From assembly GCA_015655075.1 (NCBI GenBank), contig JAATFT010000075.1:1-49965 (forward strand): 49,965 nt of DNA. Direction: 5' to 3'. The notes below the pieces were generated by a model. It was not told the DNA's origin. It worked only from the letters and a program-made list of their open reading frames with translations, and made no database searches. Source of the DNA: Clostridiales bacterium. GTDB lineage: Bacteria > Bacillota > Clostridia > Lachnospirales > Lachnospiraceae. The position numbers and the translations under genes were made by a program. Shown piece after piece: positions 24,442 through 33,585 of the stretch (positions within the stretch are counted from its first letter, which is position 1; each line of letters opens with the position of its first letter).

Positions 24442-26223
24442 CTACATAATTTTAATCTTATCCATTAAGCTGACCCGGTTAAAGGGAAGCATAAAATAAT
24501 AACCGTCGGCAAAAGAGTTTACTTTTTCTATAATTTCGCTGGCAATGGCGGCGCCGGTCCATTCCGCTTCCTCTTTAGTCATTTCCGGTGTATACCGCTT
24601 AATTACCCAATCGGGTACATTGATACCTGAAATCTCATTTTTAATAAAATTTGCATTGCGGTAACTTACCAAGGGCATAATACCGCACAATATCTTAGTA
24701 TTTACCTTACTTTTAATATATTTTATCCGCTCCAGATCTTCATCGGTAAAAACCGGCTGGGTTAAAAAATATCTGGCGCCTGCCTTTATTTTCTTTTCCA
24801 TTCTCTCAATTACTTTTTCCACCGGCCCCCTGCCGTAATTTAAGGCGCCGCCATAGTATATGGGTTCCTCGGCAAAATGCTCCCGGTTCATCTCTTTTAC
24901 ATAATTCATTAATTGAACGGAATTATAGTCAAATACACCTGTTGTGGACTGCCGGTTTTCACTGGGTATGGGATCCCCCGTTACAATCAGTATGTTGCGG
25001 ATTCCGTTGGCATAGGCCCCCAAAAGGCCCGACCGCATGGCTATCATATTCTTATCCCGGCAGCATACATGAGGCATTACGGACATACCGGTCTCCCTCA
25101 TAAGCTTAATACTCATGAGAATGGAATCCGCCCGGCTTCTTCCCATTGGGGAATCGGCCATGGTTATAATATCCGCTCCCGAAGCTTTTAATTTATGGGC
25201 GCAGGCTATGGTTTGATCCTCCTTCGCATCAAAAGGAGGATCCAGTTCTACCGCAATAACCTTTTTGCCCGAATCAAATAACCGGAAAAATTCATTTGCC
25301 CGAAGCTCCTTATGTTCTTTCGTTTTTAAGGATAGGTTTATCCGGATTCCCCTCTTGTTATCCAGTAATTTAATTTTCTCCGTGATTTTTTTAATATAAC
25401 TTGGCGTGGTACCGCAGCAGCCACCGATGATATCCACACCAAGCTCTACAATCCGCTGCATATTTTCTTCAAAATAGGCCTCATTATCCATAAATATCAT
25501 CCGGTTCTGAAACTGTTCCGGATAACCTGCATTAGGCACGGCTGCAATAAATTTATCCGCCGGAAAATTAAGTTTTTTTAAGATCTGGTACATATGGCCG
25601 GAACCGATACCACAGTTGAAGCCTCCCGCGTCAATTCCCTGCGTACCTGCTATTTCTTCCAGCAGAGCTCTCCCGCTGATTCCTCTGCCGGTATACCCAT
25701 TCTTGTTTAAGCAGAAATTTGTTATAATAAAAACTTCCGGTGCCTTTGCTTTGATATATGGCACCAGTTCCCTGATATAGTTTAAGTCGGAAAAGGTTTC
25801 AAATAAAATAATATCCGGCTTCTCCTTCAGAAAGGTGTCACAGATGAAATGATATTCCTCCAAAATATCCTCTTCCATCCTTCCGCCCAGCTCCGGAATC
25901 GGCCCGATATCACAGGCTATATATACTTCCCTTTTTGAATCTTTTACCGCACGTTTTGCAAGCCCGTAGGAGGCGGTAATCAAAGCAGCCTGTTCCTTTG
26001 GCGTTACATTTAACACCTGTTGATTGGCGGCAAAGGTGTTGGTTCGGATAAGTCCTGCGCCGGCTTTTATATAACTTCGGTGGATGTCCAATATTTTATC
26101 CGGAGCAGTCAGGCTCGCGTATTCCGATACTGCATTTTCATTATTTTCCAGCCTGGAATAATAAGTTCCCATAGCACCGTCAATAATTAATTTATGGTGC
26201 TTTAAGTAGTCCTGTATTTTCAT
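24442..26223 (-). CDS. Fused homocysteine S-methyltransferase / methylenetetrahydrofolate reductase
   Basis: 593 aa, YitJ-like architecture. The N-terminal homocysteine methyltransferase domain (about 1-300) has IIDGAMGTYYS and the zinc site DIIGGCCGTTP. The C-terminal MTHFR domain (about 315-593) has VIAVELDPPFDAKEDQT, LIVTGDPIPSENRQSTTGVF and ARYFLTQPVF. The reductase makes the methyl-THF used by MetH downstream. The methyltransferase half may use other methyl donors or act as a partner domain. The start follows AGGGAGAATGTA. It leads the methionine operon. No S-box or other riboswitch fits in the 82 bp upstream, so control may be by read-through or elsewhere. Confidence 0.92.
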   Translation of the reverse strand: MKIQDYLKHHKLIIDGAMGTYYSRLENNENAVSEYASLTAPDKILDIHRSYIKAGAGLIRTNTFAANQQVLNVTPKEQAALITASYGLAKRAVKDSKREVYIACDIGPIPELGGRMEEDILEEYHFICDTFLKEKPDIILFETFSDLNYIRELVPYIKAKAPEVFIITNFCLNKNGYTGRGISGRALLEEIAGTQGIDAGGFNCGIGSGHMYQILKKLNFPADKFIAAVPNAGYPEQFQNRMIFMDNEAYFEENMQRIVELGVDIIGGCCGTTPSYIKKITEKIKLLDNKRGIRINLSLKTKEHKELRANEFFRLFDSGKKVIAVELDPPFDAKEDQTIACAHKLKASGADIITMADSPMGRSRADSILMSIKLMRETGMSVMPHVCCRDKNMIAMRSGLLGAYANGIRNILIVTGDPIPSENRQSTTGVFDYNSVQLMNYVKEMNREHFAEEPIYYGGALNYGRGPVEKVIERMEKKIKAGARYFLTQPVFTDEDLERIKYIKSKVNTKILCGIMPLVSYRNANFIKNEISGINVPDWVIKRYTPEMTKEEAEWTGAAIASEIIEKVNSFADGYYFMLPFNRVSLMDKIKIM

Positions 26224-26305
26224 TACATTCTCCCTATGTTTATTTACTTTTCTTTCGCATCTTCCGATAAGTTATATTATATACCTCTTTTTACTGAAAA
26301 TGCAA

Positions 26306-27112
26306 TTATTTCACTGCGCCTGTAATACCTTCCGCAAAACTCTTCTGCAAAAGGGAAAAAATGACGACGGTAGGAACGGTGCATACAAGTACTCCCAGCA
26401 TTACCATGCCATAGTCAATTACATATCCGGTAAGCAGATTTGCCACCATCATAGGCATGGTTATTTTTTCATTGGACAGCATGATTACCTTGGGCCATAA
26501 ATAGTTGTTCCAGGCGTTCATAAATACAATTGTCATAGCCGCCGCATAGGTTGATCGCATAGTAGGAATAAATATCCGGAGAAATATTCCAAATTCACTC
26601 AGGCCGTCAATTCTGGCCGCTTCAATTATATCGTGGGGAAAGGATCTCGCACTCTGGCGGAACAGCATAATCAGAAACGGCGTGGAAATGGTAGGCAGAA
26701 TAAAACCCAGGGTACTATTTAATAAACCTATTTTGGAAAACATCTGAAACAGGGGAATCAGTGTGGCCACAAAGGGGACCATCATAGCAAGCAGCAAAAT
26801 AGACATTACCGTATCTTTCCCTTTGTCATGATATATCTCAAATCCATAACCGGCAATGGAACATATAAGCAGACCGGCCAAGGTAAGCATAATGGAATTC
26901 CTGAAGGAATTGATTAAGGCACTTCCCACATTCTGAGCCTGTAAAAGACCTTTCCAGTTTTCCAACAGATAGGTTCCGGGTATCAGCCTGCCGGCAATTA
27001 CGTCAACACTTTTATTCGTGGCTGAAACAGCCATCCAATACAATGGAAATACCGAAAGCAGTGACACAGCCGTCAAAACAAAATAATTTAAAAATCTTTT
27101 TAATTTTCTCAT
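26306..27112 (-). CDS. Carbohydrate ABC transporter permease (MalG type)
   Basis: 268 aa with six membrane helices. The EAA loop reads EAARIDGLSEFGIFLRIFIP, the contact site for the ATPase. It belongs to the CUT1 sugar importer family. Its start overlaps the end of the preceding permease by 4 bases (ATGA), showing translational coupling. No ATPase gene follows, so the importer probably borrows a shared MsmX/UgpC-type ATPase coded elsewhere, as is usual for CUT1 systems in Firmicutes. The next gene on this strand is the unrelated methionine gene, 82 bp away. Confidence 0.93.
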   Translation of the reverse strand: MRKLKRFLNYFVLTAVSLLSVFPLYWMAVSATNKSVDVIAGRLIPGTYLLENWKGLLQAQNVGSALINSFRNSIMLTLAGLLICSIAGYGFEIYHDKGKDTVMSILLLAMMVPFVATLIPLFQMFSKIGLLNSTLGFILPTISTPFLIMLFRQSARSFPHDIIEAARIDGLSEFGIFLRIFIPTMRSTYAAAMTIVFMNAWNNYLWPKVIMLSNEKITMPMMVANLLTGYVIDYGMVMLGVLVCTVPTVVIFSLLQKSFAEGITGAVK

Positions 27113-27999
27113 CGCTTATCACCTGTTTTCATTTGAATAAAAGCCAAAACTGCTACTAATATAAGAACCACAAAAGACATGGCGGTGGAATATCCGAAAT
27201 TGGGTGAATATTCAAAGGACATTTTATATATATAATGAGACATGGTTATCGTAGCATTAGCCGGTCCGCCGTTGGTTAGATTTACCGATTCATCAAACAA
27301 CTGCAGGGTACCGTTGGTTGACATGATTGCAGTTAACAAAATCATGGGCTTTAACAGGGGAATTGTAATCCTTCCGAATTGATGAAACGGACTGGCACCG
27401 TCTATTTCAGCCGCTTCATAAATGGAATATTCTATATTTTGGAGCCCGGCCAGATAAAATACCATGTTATAACCCGTCCATCTCCAGATCAACGCGAGAA
27501 TGATAACTGTCTTGGCTGTTTGGGCATTGCCCAGCCAATTTATAGGTACATCGAGAATTCCTATTTTTATCAGCATCGTGTTGATAAATCCGTCCAAAGC
27601 AAATAAAGCACGGAAAATAATAGCATAAGATACCAATGATGTTGCACAGGGCAGAAAAATAGCCGTTCTGAATAACCCTTTAAACTTTACATCTTTATCG
27701 TTCAGCATGGATGCCAAAACCAGTGCCAATAACAGCATAATGGGAACTTGAATAATCAGGTAAAAAAAGTTATTGAATAATGCCTGGATAAATACCTTAT
27801 CCTGTAACATCCTGATATAATTATAAAAACCGGTAAACTTCATGTTTGCACCGACACCGGTCCTAAAGGATAAGACCAGCGCCCTTATCATCGGATAAAA
27901 ACTCATCCCGCAGATCAATAAAACTGCGGGCAGCAAAAAAATCCAGCCTATCAGATTCCTTCTTTTTGATAAACCCATGCTTTTTTTCTTGCTCTTCAT
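27109..27999 (-). CDS. Carbohydrate ABC transporter permease (MalF/UgpA type)
   Basis: 296 aa with six membrane helices and a basic N-terminus (KSKKKSMGLSKRRN). The EAA loop reads EAAEIDGASPFHQFGRITIP. It is the first permease of a CUT1 sugar importer and pairs with the MalG-type permease coded immediately downstream. The start follows AGAGGAGGCTATGCATT. It is 39 bp downstream of the solute-binding protein gene, in the same operon. Confidence 0.93.
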   Translation of the reverse strand: MKSKKKSMGLSKRRNLIGWIFLLPAVLLICGMSFYPMIRALVLSFRTGVGANMKFTGFYNYIRMLQDKVFIQALFNNFFYLIIQVPIMLLLALVLASMLNDKDVKFKGLFRTAIFLPCATSLVSYAIIFRALFALDGFINTMLIKIGILDVPINWLGNAQTAKTVIILALIWRWTGYNMVFYLAGLQNIEYSIYEAAEIDGASPFHQFGRITIPLLKPMILLTAIMSTNGTLQLFDESVNLTNGGPANATITMSHYIYKMSFEYSPNFGYSTAMSFVVLILVAVLAFIQMKTGDKR

Positions 28000-28038
28000 A
28001 ATGCATAGCCTCCTCTTCCGGCATGGTATCTGTACAGG

Positions 28039-29391
28039 TTATTGTCCCATTTGGAACTTGACGGTATCTTCTGCATTCTTCAGTTCGGATTCCAGGTCGG
28101 CACCGCTTACCACGTTGGTCATGGCGGTTCCCACCGCATCTCTTGCTTCATAGTAATAAACACCTGTGATATTACTTGGAACTTTCCCGGCAAATTCCGT
28201 TATATCCGCATATACTTTCTGTCCTCCGAAAAATTCGGAGGGCTGTGCATAAACTTCACTTTTACCTGCAGGCAGATAGGTGGCAAGAGCGCCGGAGGAA
28301 GGAAGAATGGTTTCATAAAACTCAACACTTCCGGCAAAAGTCTTGGATAAGAAGTCAACGGCTAAATCAACATTCTTGCAATTAGTGGAAATTCCCCAGC
28401 TGGAACCTCCGTTATTGGTATAATTTGTCGCATTGGAAATATCTTTTAAAGACGGCACATTAGTTAAAGCCCACTTTCCGGACTGGTCGGCCGCGGTCTG
28501 AATGGAAGCCAGAATCCAGCAGCCATTGATGGTCCCTGCAACGGTTCCGTTGGTAAAGGTTCCGACATATTGATCCCAGTCATTGACTTCCACTAAAATA
28601 CCTTCCTTAACCATGGTGGTATACACATTAATTGCTTCCGTTAACGCCTGGTTTTCCACAATATTAGGTGAGCCGTCCTCCTTAAATAAGCTTTGTCCGC
28701 AGGATTGCAGCATTTCCATAATTAAATCCGGCGAACCTGCCTGGGAAGATAATAACGGCATTTTTGTCTTTGCCAATACATCTTTGCCGATTTCTATATA
28801 CCTATCCCATGTAATGTCCTTAAAATCATCTATCGTATAGCCGGCTTGCTTAAGAATATCCGTTCTTAAGCAGTCAATACCGGTACCGTTGTCAAAGGGA
28901 ACGCCATAATTTTTTCCGTCTATTACGGAATAAGCAGCCTTTGCCTGTGCAAAAGAATCATAGTCAATGCCAGAGTCGGTTAAGTCCGTAAATACTTCCG
29001 GAAAATTGATATAGTTTTTTTGGAAAGCATTATCCTGCATCAGGAATATATCCGGTAAAGTAGACAAATCGCCAGAGGATGCAGCAGTAGTGATTTTGGT
29101 CTGGACATCCTCCCAGGGAGTTTCAATGATATTTAATTTAAAATCAGGGTTAGTTTTTTGATAAACCTTTTCTGCCTCCTGCATAGCGTAAATATTAAAT
29201 GCAGGGTCCCAACACCATACTGTAAGTGTATTACCACCTTCAGAAGTATTTGCAGGTGCATTCGCCGTGCCCCCATTATCAGCAGAATTATTATCAACTG
29301 TATTGCCGGAATTACCGTTTTTTCCTGTAACACATGCTGCCAAAGAGGCTGCCATAACTAAAACCAGTAAGATAGATAAAACTTTCTTCAT
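28039..29391 (-). CDS. Sugar ABC transporter solute-binding lipoprotein
   Basis: 450 aa. The lipoprotein signal ends SLAAC (lipid Cys20), followed by a low-complexity Asn/Gly/Ala spacer (about 21-55) and an SBP family 1 domain from LTVWCWDPAFNIYAMQEAEK. Features such as WDRYIEIGKDVLA and GGSSWGISTNCKN fit oligosaccharide-binding proteins of CUT1 systems. It captures the sugar outside the membrane and passes it to the two permeases coded downstream. The ribosome binding site is TAGGAGGTAAAATT and the promoter lies at 29409-29437. The ligand cannot be told from sequence. Regulation may be by the divergent-side AraC gene at 30090. Confidence 0.92.
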   Translation of the reverse strand: MKKVLSILLVLVMAASLAACVTGKNGNSGNTVDNNSADNGGTANAPANTSEGGNTLTVWCWDPAFNIYAMQEAEKVYQKTNPDFKLNIIETPWEDVQTKITTAASSGDLSTLPDIFLMQDNAFQKNYINFPEVFTDLTDSGIDYDSFAQAKAAYSVIDGKNYGVPFDNGTGIDCLRTDILKQAGYTIDDFKDITWDRYIEIGKDVLAKTKMPLLSSQAGSPDLIMEMLQSCGQSLFKEDGSPNIVENQALTEAINVYTTMVKEGILVEVNDWDQYVGTFTNGTVAGTINGCWILASIQTAADQSGKWALTNVPSLKDISNATNYTNNGGSSWGISTNCKNVDLAVDFLSKTFAGSVEFYETILPSSGALATYLPAGKSEVYAQPSEFFGGQKVYADITEFAGKVPSNITGVYYYEARDAVGTAMTNVVSGADLESELKNAEDTVKFQMGQ

Positions 29392-29408
29392 AATTTTACC
29401 TCCTAAAC

Positions 29409-29437
29409 AATATAAGTTTTTTAGATACCTTCGTCAA
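29409..29437 (-). promoter_or_regulatory. Promoter of the sugar-importer operon
   Basis: On the minus strand TTGACG (29432-29437) and TATATT (29409-29414) have a 17-base spacer. The start near 29402 would leave a very short leader that contains the ribosome binding site. Confidence 0.65.
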
Positions 29438-29983
29438 AGCAAAAGAAAATAAAAAGTTACTTGGTGGAACTTTTGAGCATAATCTCATAATGAAACCGGG
29501 TCTTAGCAATTGCATCCGGTCCGGATATAAAAGCAATTAACCTTTTGCCGCCGCAGCTCCTAATTCAACAGGATTAGCGCTAAGGACATATTAAGTCATC
29601 CAGGCAGATAATACAGTTCATATGTCTGCCATGGAATTCGGTTTATAATTATGCTCCCTTGTATAATTCTGAACTTTTGACAGAGTTGTTTTGCTTATTC
29701 CGCCCTTTCCTGATATTGCACCGGATATTGTTGATTTTGAGAATTCCAGGTTTTGGGAAACATCACCAATCATAATATTTTTAGATCTGTTCTTTTGTTA
29801 CTATCCTCCCTCCCTTTTCCTTTGCTTTGTGGAATTGATTGTTAATTTATATATAATAATCATATGTTATTAATTTATATTTTATATGCATAAATAATAT
29901 AATTTATCAGAAGATAGACACAGCAACCGAATGAAAAGCTAAATATAACGCAACTGTTTGAGTTTATTCATTTTTCTGATTAG
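29438..29983. promoter_or_regulatory. Upstream control region of the sugar importer
   Basis: No gene is supported here. Two short perfect palindromes stand out: atccggtccggat (29514-29526) and ttagcgctaa (29574-29583); the second is of LacI/GalR operator type with a central CG. Both lie 75-170 bp upstream of the importer promoter. The rest is AT-rich with no recognisable RNA structure. Confidence 0.35.
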
Positions 29984-30030
29984 GGCGTGTCTGAAAACTG
30001 CTTGCGCCGGGCCATTGACGCTCTGGAGAA
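29984..30030. repeat. Degenerate left-end fragment of the hairpin element
   Basis: gggcgtgtctgaaaactgct and following bases resemble the left end of the element at 35314 (gagcgtgtttgaaaaatgct). The match fades within about 35 bases. It is probably a decayed copy. Confidence 0.5.
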
Positions 30031-30089
30031 GTCGTACTAATTTATGAAATGGTGCGGATAATATGACATAAATCAAATACTAAGGCTGA

Positions 30090-31040
30090 TTAAATTCCGG
30101 TTTTTTTATTATCCAGGATATTCCTCCGGTATTTTCCCGGTGTGACCCCATAAGCTTTTTTAAAGCTGCGGTAGAAGTAGCTTTTTTCCTTAAAACCAAT
30201 ACCTTCACAGATTTTCTGTATGTCAAATCTGGTAGACGCCAGCATTCTTCTGGCCTGTTCCAAACGTATCTCCTGCAGCTTGGTAGTAAAACTGCAATGG
30301 GCCAACTGATGGAACAGAGTGGAAAAATAAGCCGGATGATAATTAAAATGGACGGCTACGCTGGATAAGGTAGCAGTGGGATAATTTTCGGACATATATT
30401 TTAATATATGTCCGATTGTATATTCTTCCATCATACTGGATTCACGGATAACCAGATTCCCACGATGTATCCGGTGCAAATTAGTCAGAAACAGTACGGT
30501 GGAACACCGTACTGTTTTATCCGCCAACTTATCTTTTCCGCACAGTTCTGCCTGCAGCGCCTTGGCAAAATAATAAATCGGCATCCTATTGCTGCAGTCA
30601 AAAAACAAGTATTCATTTCTGCAGTTATTCAAATTTAGAAAATCATAAATAATCGGACAATCCCCCATCTGGGATATGAAAAGGGTATCAAAGATTTCTT
30701 TTTTGTACAGCGCCAGATAGAGCACGGCACCTGCCTTTGGCTCCACAATAAAATCACATTTACTCCGGAACAGAAAAATATTACCTGCAAAACAGAAGGT
30801 TTTCTGTGCCCCTATTTGTACAAAGGCGTCCTCATCACAAAATAAAATGCTCATGTAACTGCTGGAACAACGAACCGGCATCCCATCCGCGGGGAGCAAA
30901 ACCAATGCAAACAGTTCGGCAGAATTCTCAAAAACAGCCGGTGTTTGTATATAGCAGCCGGTGTTTTCATCTAGATAAAATAAATTTTTCATTCCAGTAT
31001 TTAAATTTAGTCTTATCTCAGCATCAACATCATAAGTCAT
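30090..31040 (-). CDS. AraC family transcriptional regulator
   Basis: 316 aa. The N-terminal ligand/cupin-like part (about 1-180) has no close match I can name. The C-terminal AraC DNA-binding domain (about 210-308) has both helix-turn-helix units (ATLSSVAVHFNYHPAYFSTL and FDIQKICEGIGFKEKSYFYR) and the family signature ending FKKAYGVTPGKYRR. The start follows GGAGGAATAAGT. It lies between the sugar importer and the flavoprotein, is divergent from the latter, and may control either. Four TGTTAA repeats at 31218-31258 are candidate binding sites. Confidence 0.9.
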   Translation of the reverse strand: MTYDVDAEIRLNLNTGMKNLFYLDENTGCYIQTPAVFENSAELFALVLLPADGMPVRCSSSYMSILFCDEDAFVQIGAQKTFCFAGNIFLFRSKCDFIVEPKAGAVLYLALYKKEIFDTLFISQMGDCPIIYDFLNLNNCRNEYLFFDCSNRMPIYYFAKALQAELCGKDKLADKTVRCSTVLFLTNLHRIHRGNLVIRESSMMEEYTIGHILKYMSENYPTATLSSVAVHFNYHPAYFSTLFHQLAHCSFTTKLQEIRLEQARRMLASTRFDIQKICEGIGFKEKSYFYRSFKKAYGVTPGKYRRNILDNKKTGI

Positions 31041-31217
31041 ACTTATTCCTCCGGGAATATTATTTTAAACATTTTCAACATTATATGCATAAATCCGACT
31101 AATTACAATGTTTTTCCATAGTTCAAACACGGCAACTCATAAAAAATTCACTTGCACTTAAAATTTACAGACACCGTCGCCTTAAAATAAACCACTTTTT
31201 TAGCTATAATTGATCTA

Positions 31218-31258
31218 TGTTAAACATTTGTTAATTATGTTAAAATTATCTTTGTTAA
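31218..31258 (+). promoter_or_regulatory. Cluster of four TGTTAA repeats
   Basis: TGTTAA occurs at 31218, 31229, 31238 and 31253 on the plus strand, within 41 bases and just upstream of the flavoprotein ribosome binding site. Direct repeats roughly one helical turn apart suit AraC-type binding. No consensus -35/-10 pair is clear. Confidence 0.45.
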
Positions 31259-31287
31259 ATAAATAACGATTTAAAGGGAGGGAAATT

Positions 31288-33273
31288 ATGTTTCACAAAT
31301 TATCAGGTAAAAAATTACTCTGCTTTTTACTTATAATGATTTTATCCATATCCGTACTTGCAGGATGTTCTGACAAATCGGACACCCAGTCAGTGGATAC
31401 GGTCAAAACCAATACGGAACCAGATACGACTTCCGATGAAGACGCCGTTGCGTCCAATACGGACGGTAATGCAGTAAATACCGTTAAGGCCGGCACCTAC
31501 ACGGCATCTGCAAAAGGAATGGAGAGTGATATTACGGTCAATGTTACCGTTTCGGAAGACGGTACAGTTACATCCATCGATGTGGATGCCAGCAATGAGA
31601 CTCCTGAAATAGGCGGCACCGCCGCTCCTAAATTAGCCGGCTCCATCGTAGAATCCCAGAGTCTTGCCGTGGATGCCGTTTCAGGTGCCACCTATACAAG
31701 CAAGGCCGTGCTGGCAGCTGTTAAAGATGCCCTATCCCAGGCGGGTGTAGACGTTACGGCATGGGAAAACAAAGAGGTGGTAAAAAACGGGACGGATGAA
31801 GAAGTTACCGTAGATGTAGTTGTGGCAGGTGCCGGCGGTTCCGGAACCGGAGCTGCATTAGCTGCGGCAGAAGCGGGCACTAAAGTAATGATCATTGAAA
31901 AAACTGCAGCCGTCGGGGGAAACAGCAGTCTGGCTTCCGGTATGTTTGCCGTAGGTACGGATTTACAAAAGGAAGACGGGCTGGAATTATCCGCGGATAC
32001 CGCGGTTAACCGGCTTTTAGAATTTAACCGCTATCTGTCCAACGGTCCGTTAACACGTGCTATTGTAGAAAAATCTGCGGATACTGTAAAGTGGCTTCAA
32101 AAATACGGCATGGAGATTTATCTGCAGAAGGATACCACCCAGTTTTCCCATACGGACCCATACCAGTATAAGGGCTACCATAAATTTAAAGATACTGCCG
32201 AAGGCTTCAAAAAAATATATGAAAATCTGGAGGGTATGAGTGCCGAATTAAGGCTGAATACCAGTCTGACAGGCATTATCAAAGAAGATGACGGTACGGT
32301 AACCGGTATCACAGCTACGAAAGAAGACGGCGGTACCCTTACGGTACACGCAAAAGCTACTATTATCTGTACCGGCGGTTTTGGAGCGAATACCGAAAAA
32401 GTTTCAGAAGTTATGAACGGAATTTATCTCAATTCTCTGGGTATGCCAAATCTGGGTGAAGGGCTTGATGCCTTGGAACAGGCCGGAGCCATAAACTGGG
32501 ATGCCACTGCTTTTTTACATGGCTGCCAGTTAGCGGAATCTGAAGTACTTACTGAGACTAATAAAGAGAAGATGGCCGGATTTTCTTCCTCCAGCCTTAC
32601 CCAACTGCTGATGTCCCCACTCTTGTGGGTTGATGCTTCCGGTACACGTTTTGTAAATGAAGATGTGGTATATGACACAGCCTACTGGGCAAACGCAGCC
32701 TATTCCGTCGGAGGCAGATATTATTTCATTGTAGATAAAACAACCCTGGAAGCTTATACAAAGGGAACTTCCATGCTTGTTTCCGAAGCAGGGCCGGGTG
32801 CAAATATGGAAGCAGCCGACTTTGTTGCCCTTGCGGAAGAAGCGGTAAAGAGCGGCACCGCATTTAAAGGCAGCACTCTTTCGGGACTGGCAGAGGCTGC
32901 CGGTATGAATGCAGATGAGCTGAAAGCTACGGTAACACGTTATAATAAAATGGTTAAGAATAAAAAAGATACCGATTACGATAAAAGTACCGATTCTTTA
33001 AAATATACTGTTGAAACCGGTGATTTTTATGCCTTTGACTGCCGTGCGGTAAATCTGGGCTCCATAGGCGGAGTTAAGGTAAACGAAAAGCTGGAAGTAA
33101 TTGATAATAATTATAAACCGATTACAGGCCTTTATACTGCCGGGACCAATGCCGGAGGCTACTATGAAGGCAGCGGATATCCGCCTTACGAAGGTCTCGC
33201 CTGTGGTTTCGCATGGAATTCAGGACGTATCGCCGGAGAAAATGCAGCCAAATACGCAGCTGAAAATAAATAG
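31288..33273 (+). CDS. Extracytoplasmic FMN/FAD flavoprotein reductase, lipoprotein
   Basis: 661 aa. The lipoprotein signal ends VLAGC (lipid Cys27), followed by an acidic spacer. An FMN-binding domain (about 65-152) carries SGATYTS (132-138) for covalent flavin attachment by ApbE. A FAD-binding fumarate-reductase-like domain (about 174-658) has GAGGSGTGAALAAAEAG, GGNSSLASG and GLYTAGTNAGG. Such enzymes pass electrons from membrane carriers to an organic acceptor outside the cell. The usual fumarate-binding His in HHTMGG and Arg in NRLGGN are replaced (NLGSIGG; GSGYPPYEG), so the substrate is probably not fumarate. The ribosome binding site is AAAGGGAGGGAAATT. No ApbE gene is in the window. 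Confidence 0.88.
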   Translation: MFHKLSGKKLLCFLLIMILSISVLAGCSDKSDTQSVDTVKTNTEPDTTSDEDAVASNTDGNAVNTVKAGTYTASAKGMESDITVNVTVSEDGTVTSIDVDASNETPEIGGTAAPKLAGSIVESQSLAVDAVSGATYTSKAVLAAVKDALSQAGVDVTAWENKEVVKNGTDEEVTVDVVVAGAGGSGTGAALAAAEAGTKVMIIEKTAAVGGNSSLASGMFAVGTDLQKEDGLELSADTAVNRLLEFNRYLSNGPLTRAIVEKSADTVKWLQKYGMEIYLQKDTTQFSHTDPYQYKGYHKFKDTAEGFKKIYENLEGMSAELRLNTSLTGIIKEDDGTVTGITATKEDGGTLTVHAKATIICTGGFGANTEKVSEVMNGIYLNSLGMPNLGEGLDALEQAGAINWDATAFLHGCQLAESEVLTETNKEKMAGFSSSSLTQLLMSPLLWVDASGTRFVNEDVVYDTAYWANAAYSVGGRYYFIVDKTTLEAYTKGTSMLVSEAGPGANMEAADFVALAEEAVKSGTAFKGSTLSGLAEAAGMNADELKATVTRYNKMVKNKKDTDYDKSTDSLKYTVETGDFYAFDCRAVNLGSIGGVKVNEKLEVIDNNYKPITGLYTAGTNAGGYYEGSGYPPYEGLACGFAWNSGRIAGENAAKYAAENK

Positions 33274-33290
33274 CAACACTCCCGCAATAC

Positions 33291-33325
33291 CCGGTGTGCC
33301 GACCGATTAACGGTCAGTACACCGG
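33291..33325 (+). terminator. Terminator after the flavoprotein gene
   Basis: A 15-bp GC-rich stem (ccggtgtgccgaccg at 33291-33305 with 33311-33325, two mismatches) is followed by a short T-rich stretch, 18 bases after the stop codon. Confidence 0.7.
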
Positions 33326-33438
33326 ACTTTTATGGAGGCATTTTATGCTTGAATTGTATATATTCGCCCTTCATAAGCCTTCATAAATTAAAAGTTATTA
33401 TAAATCAAAAGTTATTTTTTCCGATTCTCTGGCAGATA

Positions 33439-33585
33439 CTATCTCTTCTGATTAATCGGCCCAATGCCTTCTTCCACAACATTATGGGTCTGATTCTGGT
33501 TTTTCGCCTTGACCTTATTGGTAATACTATTGAATTTTTTATTTTCCTTTTTTCGTTGCTGTTTTTCTTTTTTCAATTTGTCCGT
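33439..33585 (-). CDS. Possible 48-aa basic protein with non-ATG start
   Basis: On the minus strand an open frame begins at ACG, 5 bases from a GAGGTGA ribosome binding site where ATG would be expected. It encodes a Lys/Gln/Asn-rich peptide ending HNVVEEGIGPINQKR. The tail looks protein-like rather than random. I do not recognise the family. It could be a real gene with a rare start, or a relic whose ATG mutated. Confidence 0.3.
   Translation of the reverse strand, partial: TDKLKKEKQQRKKENKKFNSITNKVKAKNQNQTHNVVEEGIGPINQKR

Noticed and set aside
26224..26305. S-box (SAM) riboswitch before the methionine operon
   Set aside because: Only 82 bases separate the genes and no stem set or terminator fitting an S-box is visible.
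29691..29873. Plus-strand 60-codon frame between importer and AraC gene
   Set aside because: No ribosome binding site, AT-driven composition, no recognisable motif.
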